A stretch of DNA of 23,365 bases, taken from positions 1 to 23,365 of the forward strand of contig JAEZCF010000052.1 of the NCBI GenBank assembly GCA_023430045.1, given 5' to 3'. Shown here piece by piece: positions 14,060 to 23,365 of the stretch; the first letter of the stretch is position 1, and the number at the start of each line of letters is the position of its first letter. This DNA is from Pseudomonadota bacterium (GTDB lineage Bacteria > Pseudomonadota > Gammaproteobacteria > Xanthomonadales > Xanthomonadaceae). The notes beneath the pieces are model-generated. The model had not been told where the DNA came from, ran no database searches, and saw nothing but the letters and a program-made list of their open reading frames with translations. The position numbers and the translations under genes were made by a program.

Positions 14060-15046
14060 TCACCCCAGCAGGTGGGCGACGCCGCTGCGCTCTTCTTCCA
14101 GCTCGGCCAGGGTCTTGTCGATGTACTTCTGGCTGAAGTCGTCGATCGGCAGATCCTTCACCAGGGTGTACTCACCGTTCTCGGTGGTGACCGGGAAACC
14201 GAAGATCACGCCTTCCGGAATGCCGTAGGAACCATCGGACGGCACGCCCATGGTGACCCACTTGCCGTTGCTGCCCAGCACCCAGTCGCGCACGTGGTCG
14301 ATCGCCGCATTGGCCGCCGATGCCGCCGAGGACGAACCGCGCGCTTCGATGATCGCCGCGCCACGCTTGCCGACGGTCGGGATGAAGGTCCCGGCGTTCC
14401 ATTCCTGGTCGTTGATCGCCTCACCGATGGACGCACCATCAGCGGTGGCGAAGCGGTAATCCGGGTACATGGTCGGGCTGTGGTTGCCCCACACCACCAG
14501 CTTCTCCATGCCGCCGACCGGCTTGCCGAGCTTGTTCGACAGCTGGCTCAACGCACGGTTGTGGTCCAGGCGCAGCATGGCGGTGAAGTTGCGCGGATTC
14601 AGGTCCGGTGCCGACTTCATCGCGATATAGGCGTTGGTGTTGGCCGGGTTGCCGACCACCAGCACCTTGACGTCGCGGCTGGCGACCTTGTTCAGCGCGG
14701 CGCCCTGGGCGGTGAAGATCTTCGCGTTCTCCAGCAGCAGATCCTTGCGCTCCATGCCCGGGCCACGCGGACGCGCGCCGACCAGCAGGGCGATGTCGGC
14801 GTCCTTGAACGCTACTTCGGCGTCATCGGTGCCGACGATGCCGGCCAGCAGCGGGAAGGCGCAGTCTTCCAGCTCCATGATCACGCCCTTCAGCGCGGCC
14901 TGGGCCTTTTCCACCGGCAGCTCAAGCAGCTGCAGGATGACCGGCTGGTCCTTGCCGAGCATTTCGCCGGAGGCGATGCGGAACAGCAGGGCGTAACCGA
15001 TCTGGCCGGCAGCGCCGGTCACGGCAACACGAACAGGTGCTTTCAT
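14060..15046 (-). CDS. mdh: Malate dehydrogenase (NAD-dependent)
   Basis: TCA-cycle enzyme interconverting malate and oxaloacetate in the cytosol. The 328-residue length fits xanthomonad Mdh of the eukaryotic-cytosolic-like type. It shows the NAD-binding GAAGQIGYALLF (residues 11-22), the mobile-loop arginines in LLVGARPRGPGMERKDLL, VVGNPANTNAYIA, the catalytic Asp-Arg region AMLRLDHNRA, and the proton-relay His189 in VVWGNHSPTMYPD. The start at 15046 has AGAGGAAA at good distance; in-frame codons upstream are not part of the family. The cyclophilin gene lies upstream on the same strand but is cut off by an intrinsic terminator, so mdh should have its own promoter in the 80-base gap; none is obvious there. 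Confidence 0.96.
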   Translation of the reverse strand: MKAPVRVAVTGAAGQIGYALLFRIASGEMLGKDQPVILQLLELPVEKAQAALKGVIMELEDCAFPLLAGIVGTDDAEVAFKDADIALLVGARPRGPGMERKDLLLENAKIFTAQGAALNKVASRDVKVLVVGNPANTNAYIAMKSAPDLNPRNFTAMLRLDHNRALSQLSNKLGKPVGGMEKLVVWGNHSPTMYPDYRFATADGASIGEAINDQEWNAGTFIPTVGKRGAAIIEARGSSSAASAANAAIDHVRDWVLGSNGKWVTMGVPSDGSYGIPEGVIFGFPVTTENGEYTLVKDLPIDDFSQKYIDKTLAELEEERSGVAHLLG

Positions 15047-15126
15047 GGGGGTTTCCTCTTGCTTGCAAGCGTTGGATGTATGCCGCGGGCGTGGCCGTGC
15101 GGCCTGGCAGGCGGCGGGGATCATGA

Positions 15127-15152
15127 AAACGGCCACCGCAGGGTGGCCGTTT
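15127..15152 (-). terminator. Intrinsic terminator of the cyclophilin gene
   Basis: A perfect 11-bp stem (AAACGGCCACC at 15127-15137 with GGTGGCCGTTT at 15142-15152) closes a 4-base loop. On the minus strand the right arm ends in TTT and continues TC. It starts 13 bases after the cyclophilin stop codon. Confidence 0.88.
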
Positions 15153-15164
15153 CAAAGGAGACGA

Positions 15165-15665
15165 TCAGGCGGCGAGGATCTTGTCCCACTCCGCGACACG
15201 GTCGGCCTTGGCGGCCAGCACGGCATCGGTATCGCCCTCGATGGTGATCTTGTTGATGGCATCGCCCTGCTGCACGGCGTCCACCACGTCCTGGCCCTCA
15301 AGGACCTTGCCGAACACGGTGTGCTTGCCGTCCAGCCAGTCGGTCTTGATGTGGGTGATGAAGAACTGGCTGCCATTGGTGTTCGGGCCGGCGTTGGCCA
15401 TCGACAGCGAGCCGACCTCGTGACGTGCGGCGCCCGGCACCTTCGCCTCGTCTTCGAACTTGTAGCCCGGGCCACCGGTGCCGCGACCCTGCGGGCAGCC
15501 GCCCTGGATCATGAAATCGGCGATGACGCGGTGGAAGGACAGGCCGTCATAGAAGCCATGCTTCACCAGGTTCACGAAGTTGGCCACGGTCAGCGGCGCC
15601 TTGTCGGCGAACAGCTCGACCTTGATCGGGCCGCGGGAGGTATCGAAGGTGGCGATCAGGGACAT
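15165..15665 (-). CDS. ppiB: Peptidyl-prolyl cis-trans isomerase B (cyclophilin)
   Basis: Cytosolic cyclophilin-type prolyl isomerase that assists protein folding. The 166 residues carry the whole domain without a signal peptide. Active-site blocks are LSFHRVIADFMIQGG (with Arg and Phe/Met/Gln), GSLSMANAGPNTNGSQFFIT, and TDWLDGKHTVFGKVLEG with Trp and His. The short cytosolic form matches PpiB (164 in E. coli) rather than the exported PpiA. The start at 15665 has AAGGA about nine bases upstream. The leader contains an 11-bp tandem duplication. The gene is divergent from typA. Confidence 0.94.
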   Translation of the reverse strand: MSLIATFDTSRGPIKVELFADKAPLTVANFVNLVKHGFYDGLSFHRVIADFMIQGGCPQGRGTGGPGYKFEDEAKVPGAARHEVGSLSMANAGPNTNGSQFFITHIKTDWLDGKHTVFGKVLEGQDVVDAVQQGDAINKITIEGDTDAVLAAKADRVAEWDKILAA

Positions 15666-16055
15666 GGAGGATCCTTGGAATCTGAGTGGAATCTGAGGGA
15701 ATGCGTCTAGCTCGCTAGTTTACACCGGCGGTGTTGCGGCGGCGGTTACGACGATCGTTGGAGGTTCTGCGGCAGTTCCGCCTCCGTGCCGCGTTGTCCG
15801 GGCACCGCCACACCCGGGGCCGGGCGGCGCAATGGCAGCCAGGCAGGGCGGGCTCCGGGGCGGCGCCAGACGCGCGTCCGGGCAGCCCCCCGGAGACTGC
15901 CCGGCCTGCCATCGCCTTTCCTGGTGGGCGCGCTTCCGGGGCTGGCTGAATGGGGCTCTGAGGCGTATGCAACCGGGATTTTCGCGAATCGCCAAGTTCG
16001 CGGTATGATGTTGGACTTCTTTTTCCAAATCCGGCGCCGACTGGCCCCCTTTCGC
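15666..16055. other. Divergent intergenic region between ppiB and typA
   Basis: A 390-base stretch. Near ppiB it has two adjoining 11-bp copies of TGGAATCTGAG (15676-15686 and 15687-15697) and a small inverted repeat CTAGC-TC-GCTAG (15708-15719). The middle is very GC-rich with a perfect 8-bp stem (CCGGGCAG 15878-15885, CTGCCCGG 15897-15904) and no T-run. Near typA it becomes AT-richer and holds the candidate typA promoter. An open frame runs through it into typA but has no family features. Confidence 0.5.
16004..16009 (+). promoter_or_regulatory. Candidate -10 box of typA
   Basis: TATGAT matches five of six bases of the sigma-70 -10 consensus and lies 46 bases before the typA ATG. The -35 region (TTCGCG at a 17-base spacing) is weak. 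If real, it places the in-frame ATG at 16008 inside the -10 box and excludes it as translation start. Confidence 0.45.
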
Positions 16056-17903
16056 ATGTCCATCGAAAATCTTCGCAACATCGCCATCGTCGCCCACGTC
16101 GACCATGGCAAGACCACCCTGGTCGATCAGCTGCTGAAGCAGTCCGGCACCCTGTCCGAGCGCACCGTCCTCGCCGAGCGCGTGATGGACAGCAACGACC
16201 AGGAAAAGGAACGCGGCATCACCATCCTGGCCAAGAACACCGCCATCACCTGGGAAGACAAGCGGAGCGGCGTCAAGAACCGCATCAACATCGTCGATAC
16301 CCCCGGACACGCCGACTTCGGCGGCGAGGTGGAGCGCGTGCTGTCGATGGTGGACACCGTGCTGATCCTGGTCGACGCCATGGACGGCCCGATGCCACAG
16401 ACCCGCTTCGTCACCCAGAAGGCCTTCGCGATGGGCTTCAAGCCGATCGTGGTGGTCAACAAGGTGGACCGCCCCGGCTCGCGTCCGGACTGGGTGATCG
16501 ACCAGGTGTTCGACCTGTTCGACAAGCTCGGCGCCACCAATGAGCAGCTGGACTTCCCGATCGTCTACGCCTCGGCCCTGAACGGCTACGCCGGCCTGGA
16601 AGACTCCGTCCGCGACGGCGACATGACCCCGCTTTACGAAGCGATCATGCAGCACGCGCCGAAGCCGGAAGTGGACCCGGAAGGCCCGTTCCAGATGCGC
16701 ATCAGCCAGCTGGACTACAACAACTTCGTCGGCGTGATCGGCATCGGCCGCATCCAGCGCGGCACCCTGAAGAAGAACATGCAGGTCGCGGTGATCGACC
16801 GTGAAGGCAAGAAGCGCAACGGCAAGGTGCTGCAGGTGCTCGGCTTCCTGGGCCTTGAGCGCATCGAACAGGACAGCGCGGAAGCCGGCGACATCGTCGC
16901 CATCTCCGGCATCCAGGAGCTGACCATCTCCGACACCATCACCGCCCCGGACACGCCCGAAGCGCTGCCGGCGCTGACCGTGGACGAGCCGACCATCTCG
17001 ATGACCTTCCAGGTCAACAACTCGCCGTTCGCCGGCAACAAGGACCTGTCCGGCGGCAAGTTCCTGACCAGCCGCCAGATCAAGGACCGCCTGGACCGTG
17101 AAAAGGTCCACAACGTCGCGCTGAAGGTCGAACAGCTGGAAGACGCCGACAAGTTCCTGGTCTCCGGCCGTGGCGAGCTGCACCTGTCGGTGCTGATCGA
17201 GAACATGCGCCGCGAAGGCTACGAACTGGCCGTATCGCGCCCGGAAGTGATCATCAAGGAAATCGACGGCCAGTTGATGGAGCCGATCGAGCAGTTGGTG
17301 GTGGACGTGGAAGAGATCCACCAGGGCGGCGTGATGGAAAAGCTGGGCACCCGCAAGGGCCAGTTGAAGAACATGGAATCGGATGGCAAGGGCCGCGTGC
17401 GCCTGGAATACCAGATCCCGGCCCGTGGCCTGATCGGCTTCCAGAACGAGTTCAAGACCCTGACCCAGGGTTCGGGCCTGCTGTTCCACGTGTTCGACCA
17501 TTACGGTCCGAAGGAGCAGGGTTCGATCGCCAAGCGCCTGAACGGCGTGATGATCGCCAATGCCCCGGGCGCCACCCCGGCCTACTCGCTGGGCCCGCTG
17601 CAGGAACGTGGCAAGCTGTTCGCCGCTGAAGGCGACAACGTCTATGAAGGCCAGCTGGTCGGTATCCACTCCAAGGACAACGACCTGACCGTCAACGCCA
17701 TCAAGACCAAGCCGCTGACCAACATGCGCGCCTCGGGCAAGGACGATGCGATCCAGCTGACCCCGGCGATCAAGTACTCGCTGGAACAGGCACTGGACTT
17801 CATCGAGGACGACGAGCTGGTGGAGATCACCCCGAAGGAAATCCGCCTGCGCAAGAAGTTCCTGACCGAAAGCGACCGCAAGAAGGCTTCGCGCGGCGGC
17901 TGA
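16056..17903 (+). CDS. typA: Translational GTPase TypA/BipA
   Basis: Ribosome-associated GTPase of the EF-G/LepA group, linked to 50S assembly, cold adaptation and stress. The 615 residues show the G domain with AHVDHGKTT (13-21), the switch region EKERGITILAKN, DTPGHADFGGEVERV near 81-95 and NKVDRPG near 134-140; then domain II, the domain III block ERVHN-like DREKVHNVALKVEQLE, GRGELHLSVLIENMRREGYEL, and the TypA-specific C-terminal domain ending KKFLTESDRKKASRGG. The start at 16056 (MSIENLRNIAIVAHVD) matches the E. coli N-terminus, although no Shine-Dalgarno is present. A GTG-initiated membrane protein gene begins eight bases after the stop, suggesting cotranscription. Confidence 0.96.
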   Translation: MSIENLRNIAIVAHVDHGKTTLVDQLLKQSGTLSERTVLAERVMDSNDQEKERGITILAKNTAITWEDKRSGVKNRINIVDTPGHADFGGEVERVLSMVDTVLILVDAMDGPMPQTRFVTQKAFAMGFKPIVVVNKVDRPGSRPDWVIDQVFDLFDKLGATNEQLDFPIVYASALNGYAGLEDSVRDGDMTPLYEAIMQHAPKPEVDPEGPFQMRISQLDYNNFVGVIGIGRIQRGTLKKNMQVAVIDREGKKRNGKVLQVLGFLGLERIEQDSAEAGDIVAISGIQELTISDTITAPDTPEALPALTVDEPTISMTFQVNNSPFAGNKDLSGGKFLTSRQIKDRLDREKVHNVALKVEQLEDADKFLVSGRGELHLSVLIENMRREGYELAVSRPEVIIKEIDGQLMEPIEQLVVDVEEIHQGGVMEKLGTRKGQLKNMESDGKGRVRLEYQIPARGLIGFQNEFKTLTQGSGLLFHVFDHYGPKEQGSIAKRLNGVMIANAPGATPAYSLGPLQERGKLFAAEGDNVYEGQLVGIHSKDNDLTVNAIKTKPLTNMRASGKDDAIQLTPAIKYSLEQALDFIEDDELVEITPKEIRLRKKFLTESDRKKASRGG

Positions 17904-17911
17904 GCCTGACC

Positions 17912-18379
17912 GTGAGCGAAGCTGCTTACAACCCGGATCCGAAACGGCATCCGGGACTGCATGTCATCGCCCTGCTCGAAGCGGGCAAGGCGGTGCTTGC
18001 GCTGGTGGCGGCGACCGGGCTGGAAATGCTCGGTCCGCAGCCCCTGCGCAACGGGCTCGACGCCCTGATCCGGCGTTTCAGCCTGGACCCGGAGCACGGC
18101 ACCCTGCCCTCGCTGCTGAACATGATCAGCCCCGACGCGGTGCACCTGGCCGCCGTGGCCATGCTCGCCTATGCCCTGCTGCACGTGGTTGAAGCCTGGG
18201 GCCTGTGGCGCGCCAGGCGCTGGGCATCCTGGCTGGGCTGCGTGTCGGCCGGCATCTATCTCCCCTTCGACGTATACGCCATTGTCCGCCATCCTGGCTG
18301 GGCATCGTGGACCGTGCTGCTGGTGAACCTGCTGGTGGTCTACGTGCTGGCGCGCGACATCCGCAAGCGGAAACACTGA
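17912..18379 (+). CDS. DUF2127 domain membrane protein
   Basis: Predicted inner-membrane protein of 155 residues, function unknown. It has the DUF2127 layout: HVIALLEAGKAVLALVAATG (membrane segment 1), LRNGLDALIRRFSLDPEHG, a second segment around AVHLAAVAMLAYALLHVVEAWGLW, the RRWASWLG turn, GIYLPFDVYAIVRHPGW and a last segment VLLVNLLVVYVLARDI with a basic tail RKRKH (positive-inside). The GTG at 17912 is the only start that retains the whole domain; no good Shine-Dalgarno is visible, so translation may depend on termination of typA eight bases upstream. Confidence 0.8.
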   Translation: MSEAAYNPDPKRHPGLHVIALLEAGKAVLALVAATGLEMLGPQPLRNGLDALIRRFSLDPEHGTLPSLLNMISPDAVHLAAVAMLAYALLHVVEAWGLWRARRWASWLGCVSAGIYLPFDVYAIVRHPGWASWTVLLVNLLVVYVLARDIRKRKH

Positions 18380-18419
18380 CAGCGTCGGGATACACTGGGC
18401 AGGCCCCCTGCCACCGACC

Positions 18420-20033
18420 ATGCGCCCCATCCACGCTCTGTTTCCCCGCTTGGCCCTGAGAGCCCTGCTGACCCTGGCAGCAGCGCCGTGCGCGCTCGCC
18501 GCGCCGCCCATGCAGGCCACTCCCGCGCCGCCGCTGCCTGCGATCGACGATGCCCCTTTCCCGTTCGCCGAAGCTGACGTGGCCAGCCTGCAGGCACTGA
18601 TGGCGGCCCACGAGCTGGACAGCAGCACGCTGACCCAGGCCTATCTGCAGCGGATTGCGCTGATGGACCGCCGCGGACCGCGCCTGCACGCGGTCATCGA
18701 GCTCAACCCGGACGCACACAAGGAAGCTGTCGCACGTGACCGCGAGCGACGCGCCGGGCGCGTGCGCGGGCCGCTGCACGGCATCCCGGTGCTGGTGAAG
18801 GACAACATCGACGCACGCCCGATGAGCACCACGGCCGGCTCGCTGGCATTGGCCGGATACCACCCCGACGACGCCTTCCTGGTACGCCGGCTGCGTGCTG
18901 CAGGCGCGGTGATCCTCGGCAAGACCAACCTGAGCGAATGGGCCAACTATCGCGGCACGGGGTCCGTGTCCGGCTGGAGCGCGCGTGGCGGGCAGACCCG
19001 CAATCCCTATCGACGCAGCCACAGCCCCTGCGGCTCCAGCAGCGGCAGCGCGGTGGCGATGTCCGTCAACCTGGCGGCGGTAGCGATCGGCACCGAAACC
19101 GACGGCAGCATCGTATGTCCGGCCGCCATGAATGGCGTGGTGGGGCTGAAACCGACCGTCGGCCTGGTAAGCCGCGATGGCATCGTGCCGATCTCCTTCA
19201 GCCAGGACACCGCCGGCCCGATCACCCGCACCGTTGCCGATGCCGCGCTGGTGCTCACCGCCATCGCCGGCCGCGATGACGCTGATCCCGCCACTGCGAC
19301 CATGCCCGGCCGCGCGGTCTATGACTACACCGCACGTCTGGACCCCGCTGGCCTGCGGGGTGCGCGCATCGGCGTACTGGACGAGCCGCTGTCCCGACAG
19401 GCGGGCATCGGCAGCCTGATGGAACGCGCCATCGACGAACTACAACGCGCCGGGGCCACCGTGGTGCGCGTGCCGGCGCTGGATGACAACAGCTGGAATG
19501 ACGACGAGCAGACCGTCCTGCGGTTCGAATTCAAGGCGGGACTGGAACGCTACCTGCAGCGCGGGAAGGCGCCGATGCGGACGCTTGCACAGGTCGTCGC
19601 GTTCAATCGCGACCACGCGCGGGATGAGCTGCCCCTGTTCGGCCAGGAACTGCTGGAAGCAGCCGCCGCGACGGGCCCGCTGGGCGATGCCGGCTACATC
19701 CATGCACGCAGCCGGGCGCGCCGCATGGCCGGCGAGCAGGGTATCGACGCGCGGCTGCGTGAGCACCGCCTGGATGCCCTGGTCGCGCCAACCACAGGAC
19801 TGGCGTGGCGCATCGATACACCGGGCGGCGACGCCTTCCCGGGCGGCAATTACAGCGCCGCCGCCGTCGCTGGCTATCCCAGCCTGAGCGTACCGATGGG
19901 CCACGTGGACGGCCTGCCGGTCGGATTGCTGTTCATGGGCACGGCGTGGAGCGAACCGCGCCTCATCGAACTGGCCTACGCCTACGAACAACGCACCATG
20001 GCCCGCCGTGCACCACCCGACGACACGCGTTAA
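18420..20033 (+). CDS. pam: Exported peptide amidase (amidase signature family)
   Basis: Predicted exported hydrolase that removes the C-terminal amide from peptide amides without cutting peptide bonds. The assignment rests on strong similarity, from memory, to S. maltophilia Pam. The 537 residues begin with a signal peptide (MRPIHALFPRLALRALLTLAAAPCALAAP). The amidase signature triad is complete: Lys127 (LVKDNID), cis-Ser206 (CGSSSGS) and nucleophile Ser230 (TETDGSIVCPA), all four residues offset from Lys123/Ser202/Ser226 of Pam. Further blocks are ARGGQTRNPY, NGVVGLKPTVGLVSRDG and the C-terminal GYPSLSVPMG followed by GLPVGLLFMGTAWSEPRLIE. A TACACT -10-like box lies at 18391-18396. The ATG at 18420 lacks a clear Shine-Dalgarno. 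Glutamyl-tRNA amidotransferase GatA is excluded by the signal peptide and single-gene context. Confidence 0.9.
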   Translation: MRPIHALFPRLALRALLTLAAAPCALAAPPMQATPAPPLPAIDDAPFPFAEADVASLQALMAAHELDSSTLTQAYLQRIALMDRRGPRLHAVIELNPDAHKEAVARDRERRAGRVRGPLHGIPVLVKDNIDARPMSTTAGSLALAGYHPDDAFLVRRLRAAGAVILGKTNLSEWANYRGTGSVSGWSARGGQTRNPYRRSHSPCGSSSGSAVAMSVNLAAVAIGTETDGSIVCPAAMNGVVGLKPTVGLVSRDGIVPISFSQDTAGPITRTVADAALVLTAIAGRDDADPATATMPGRAVYDYTARLDPAGLRGARIGVLDEPLSRQAGIGSLMERAIDELQRAGATVVRVPALDDNSWNDDEQTVLRFEFKAGLERYLQRGKAPMRTLAQVVAFNRDHARDELPLFGQELLEAAAATGPLGDAGYIHARSRARRMAGEQGIDARLREHRLDALVAPTTGLAWRIDTPGGDAFPGGNYSAAAVAGYPSLSVPMGHVDGLPVGLLFMGTAWSEPRLIELAYAYEQRTMARRAPPDDTR

Positions 20034-20095
20034 AGCCGAGCGGTGGTCGGCGGGTTGCGCGGAACGCGCCGTTGCTGCGGCGGCGTGCTGCATCC

Positions 20096-20119
20096 AGCCG
20101 ACCCTGGGTCGGCTCTACC
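20096..20119 (-). repeat. SMAG/REP-type palindrome
   Basis: On the minus strand: GGTAG head then AGCCGACCC/GGGTCGGCT, a 9-bp stem with a one-base centre (20096-20104 with 20106-20114). The unit is nearly the same as those at 2123-2146 and 2203-2226. It lies between the convergent pam and MscS-family genes; the TAG in its head is the stop codon of the latter. Confidence 0.88.
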
Positions 20120-21257
20120 CGTCCTGGGGCGGCAGGATCGCCGGATCGCCGTCTTCAGCACCCGGCGAACGCACGCCCTCGGTCGGTGCAGGCGTACGCC
20201 GGCGCAGCGTTGGCTGGCCGGATGCCTCCTCCACCTGCGCGCGCAGCCGCGGCAGTGCCTGCGGATGCTCACGGGCGAGGAACTCCAGCATGCGTTCGCG
20301 CACCATGCAGCGCAGGTCGAAGGCATCTCCGGAATTGCGCGCACTGACCAGCAGGCGCACCTGCAGCGTCTGCTCGCTGGTCTCCGTCACCTGGGTCACG
20401 CAGACCCTGCCATCCCACAAGGGCGCATCCTTGCAGATGCGCTCAAGCTCGGCGCGGATGGCGGCAATCGGCGCACGATAGTCCAACCACAGGAACGCCG
20501 TACCCAGCAGGTCGGCGCTGCGTCGCGTCCAGTTCTGGAACGGGTTCTCGATGAACCAGGTCAGCGGCACGACCATGCGGCGCTCGTCCCAGATCCGCAC
20601 CACCACGTAGCTGCTGCCGATCTCCTCGATGCGGCCCCATTCTCCTTCCACGATGACCACATCATCGAGCCGGATCGGCTGGGTCAGAGCGATCTGCAGG
20701 CCGGCGATCAGGTTGCCGAACACCGGCTTGGCCGCGATGCCCGCGACAAGACCGATGATGCCTGCCGATGCCAGCAACGCCGTGCCGATCTGCCGCACCA
20801 CCGGGAACGTGAGCAGGACCATCGATGCGCCGAGCACGATGATCGCCCCCATCAGCACCCGGCTCAGCACACGGGTCTGGGTCTGGATGCGGCGCGCTTC
20901 CAGGTTGTCGGCCACGTTGATCGGGTTGCTGCGCAGGATCGCGCGCTCGCCGGCCGCCACCGCACGCACCAGCAGCCAGATGAAGCACCCCATCAGCCCG
21001 ATGTGCAGGACACGCTGCAGGCCGGTCAGCATGGAATCGCGCAGCGGGGTGGCTTCCAGCGCGGGAATGAGCAGCAGCAACGGCAGCGCGATCGCCAGCG
21101 GAAGGCTGATGACCCGCCCGATGCGCGCGCGCCGACGGTCACGCCCCTCAAGGTGGTGGTAGATGCGCAGGATCACCCACGCGCCAAAGCCGCCGACCAC
21201 GATCGCCAGACCGATCGGCCACAGATACGCCTGAGCGAGATTCCAGTCCCATGCCAT
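20115..21257 (-). CDS. MscS-family mechanosensitive ion channel protein
   Basis: Inner-membrane channel of the small-conductance mechanosensitive family, expected to release solutes on hypo-osmotic shock. The 380 residues have about five hydrophobic segments (roughly 8-30, 48-68, 78-100, 130-150, 157-190). The pore-lining region is TALLASAGIIGLVAGIAAKP followed by VFGNLIAGLQIALTQPIRLDD, then the MscS beta domain VVIVEGEWGRIEEIGSSYVV and the C-terminal cytoplasmic domain. The RIWDERRMVVPLTWFIENPFQNWTR-type block resembles the YbdG/MscM subgroup. The Gly/Pro-rich tail ends at a TAG located in a SMAG head. The start at 21257 has GAGG upstream. It follows the DAHP synthase gene by 57 bases on the same strand. 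Confidence 0.9.
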   Translation of the reverse strand: MAWDWNLAQAYLWPIGLAIVVGGFGAWVILRIYHHLEGRDRRRARIGRVISLPLAIALPLLLLIPALEATPLRDSMLTGLQRVLHIGLMGCFIWLLVRAVAAGERAILRSNPINVADNLEARRIQTQTRVLSRVLMGAIIVLGASMVLLTFPVVRQIGTALLASAGIIGLVAGIAAKPVFGNLIAGLQIALTQPIRLDDVVIVEGEWGRIEEIGSSYVVVRIWDERRMVVPLTWFIENPFQNWTRRSADLLGTAFLWLDYRAPIAAIRAELERICKDAPLWDGRVCVTQVTETSEQTLQVRLLVSARNSGDAFDLRCMVRERMLEFLAREHPQALPRLRAQVEEASGQPTLRRRTPAPTEGVRSPGAEDGDPAILPPQDG

Positions 21258-21314
21258 GCCTGCCTCGCCGCTGCTGCAAAACGACAGCGTTGCGCATGCA
21301 GGATGAGCGTGCCG

Positions 21315-22709
<1,395 letters not shown>

Positions 22710-22775
22710 GGCAGGTTCCAGGAGATGCGGGGATCGCGCCGGACCGTGCCCGGAGCGGATGGAATGCAGGCAGGT

Positions 22776-23279
22776 TCAACGGATGCGGCGCAGCGAGGCG
22801 AGCAGCGCCCACGCGGCCAGCAGTACGAACCACACCAGCGACCACATGGGCATGGTCAGGCCGAGGAAGGTCCAGTCGATGTTGCCGCAGTTGCCGGTGC
22901 CGGTCAGCACGGTGCGGAATACTTCGAACGGCCCCATGGTTTCACTGAGGAAACTCAGCGGCGGGCCACAGGTGGACCCCATTTCCGGTGGCAGCAGCTG
23001 CACGTACACATGGCGGCCAGCAATGCCCATGCCGATGCACGCCGCGATGAACGCCAGCACGCCATAGGTAATGCGCCCGGGACGGTTCGAAGGCCCATGC
23101 AGCGCCCCGATCAGGAACAGTAGGCCAAGCGCAGCGAACGCCAGACGCTGGAAAATGCACAGCGGGCATGGCTCCAGCCCCATCTTCAGTTGCAGGAAGA
23201 TGGCATAGGCCAGCAGGCCGGCACAGACCAGGAAGCCGAAAAAGAACTGGGCACGGAACGGCCAACGCAACGGGTTCAT
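22776..23279 (-). CDS. dsbB: Disulfide bond formation protein B
   Basis: Inner-membrane quinone reductase that reoxidises DsbA and so drives periplasmic disulfide formation. The 167 residues have four membrane segments (about 11-30, 45-60, 70-90, 144-163). The redox pairs are present: Cys38-Pro-Leu-Cys41 in LEPCPLCIFQR in the first periplasmic loop, and Cys104 (GSTCGPP) with Cys131 (TGNCG) in the second. Arg45 corresponds to the quinone-site arginine of E. coli DsbB. The start at 23279 (MNPLRWPFRAQFF) gives the normal DsbB N-terminus; an in-frame ATG further upstream, within the SMAG repeat, is unlikely to be used. The class II DAHP synthase gene follows after 66 bases. Confidence 0.95.
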   Translation of the reverse strand: MNPLRWPFRAQFFFGFLVCAGLLAYAIFLQLKMGLEPCPLCIFQRLAFAALGLLFLIGALHGPSNRPGRITYGVLAFIAACIGMGIAGRHVYVQLLPPEMGSTCGPPLSFLSETMGPFEVFRTVLTGTGNCGNIDWTFLGLTMPMWSLVWFVLLAAWALLASLRRIR

Positions 23280-23331
23280 CGGAAAATTCCAGAAGGCAGC
23301 TGCCAAGGGTACCTGAGGGACCCTCCGACCC

Positions 23332-23355
23332 GGTAGAGCGGGTCCATGACCCGCT
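23332..23355 (+). repeat. SMAG/REP-type palindrome
   Basis: GGTAG head followed by AGCGGGTC and GACCCGCT arms around a CAT centre. The stem is the same variant as the units at 13963-13984 and 14015-14040. It lies about 50 bases upstream of dsbB, at the window edge. Confidence 0.85.
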
Positions 23356-23365
23356 GCCTTCATTC

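Noticed and set aside
16008..16055. Upstream in-frame ATG of typA giving a 16-residue extension
   Set aside because: It lies inside the best -10 candidate and the extension is not found at the N-terminus of TypA as known from E. coli.
15720..17669. Long minus-strand frame opposite typA
   Set aside because: Mirror of typA codons; composition is typical of antisense frames in GC-rich DNA.

Overview
This is a GC-rich chromosomal window that almost certainly comes from Stenotrophomonas (S. maltophilia group, Xanthomonadaceae). Three observations point there. Short imperfect palindromes headed by GGTAG occur at many gene borders and match the SMAG/REP type of S. maltophilia. The amidase at 18420-20033 closely resembles the S. 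maltophilia peptide amidase (Pam). The set of house-keeping proteins (328-residue Mdh, class II DAHP synthase, OmpA with a thrombospondin-3 linker) fits the family. The species call is inference from recalled sequences, with no database search.

Layout. 1-2110: a TorF-type porin (-) divergent from kbl (+). 2111-4270: a SMAG pair, then on the minus strand a small secreted protein, a pseudouridine synthase and a small lipoprotein; the first and last share the same C-terminal module. 4270-5915: ompA (-) with a clear terminator, then a long gene-free stretch. 5916-10119 (+): a YczE-like membrane protein, fadH, a structured non-coding stretch, a SleB-type cell wall hydrolase and a beta-class glutathione transferase. 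10138-11842 (-): a suppressor-of-fused protein and two overlapping small frames that look like one frameshifted gene. 11987-15665 (-): prpE, mdh and a cyclophilin. 16056-20033 (+): typA, a DUF2127 membrane protein and the exported peptide amidase. 20115-23279 (-): an MscS-family channel, class II DAHP synthase and dsbB.

Most of the window is ordinary core metabolism and envelope biology: threonine/glycine turnover (kbl), unsaturated fatty acid beta-oxidation (fadH), propionate activation (prpE), TCA cycle (mdh), aromatic amino acid entry (DAHP synthase), periplasmic disulfide formation (dsbB), protein folding (cyclophilin) and ribosome-associated stress GTPase (typA). No CRISPR array, tRNA, rRNA, prophage or complete insertion sequence is visible.

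The points that deserve attention are: the duplicated small secreted module flanking a pseudouridine synthase, with an intrinsic terminator just in front of the second copy; a 21-bp tandem array that looks like a reiterated SMAG arm upstream of the first copy; a probable single-base frameshift near 11672; two genes whose TAG stop codons lie inside the GGTAG head of a palindromic repeat; and a strongly folded intergenic segment at 8724-8887.
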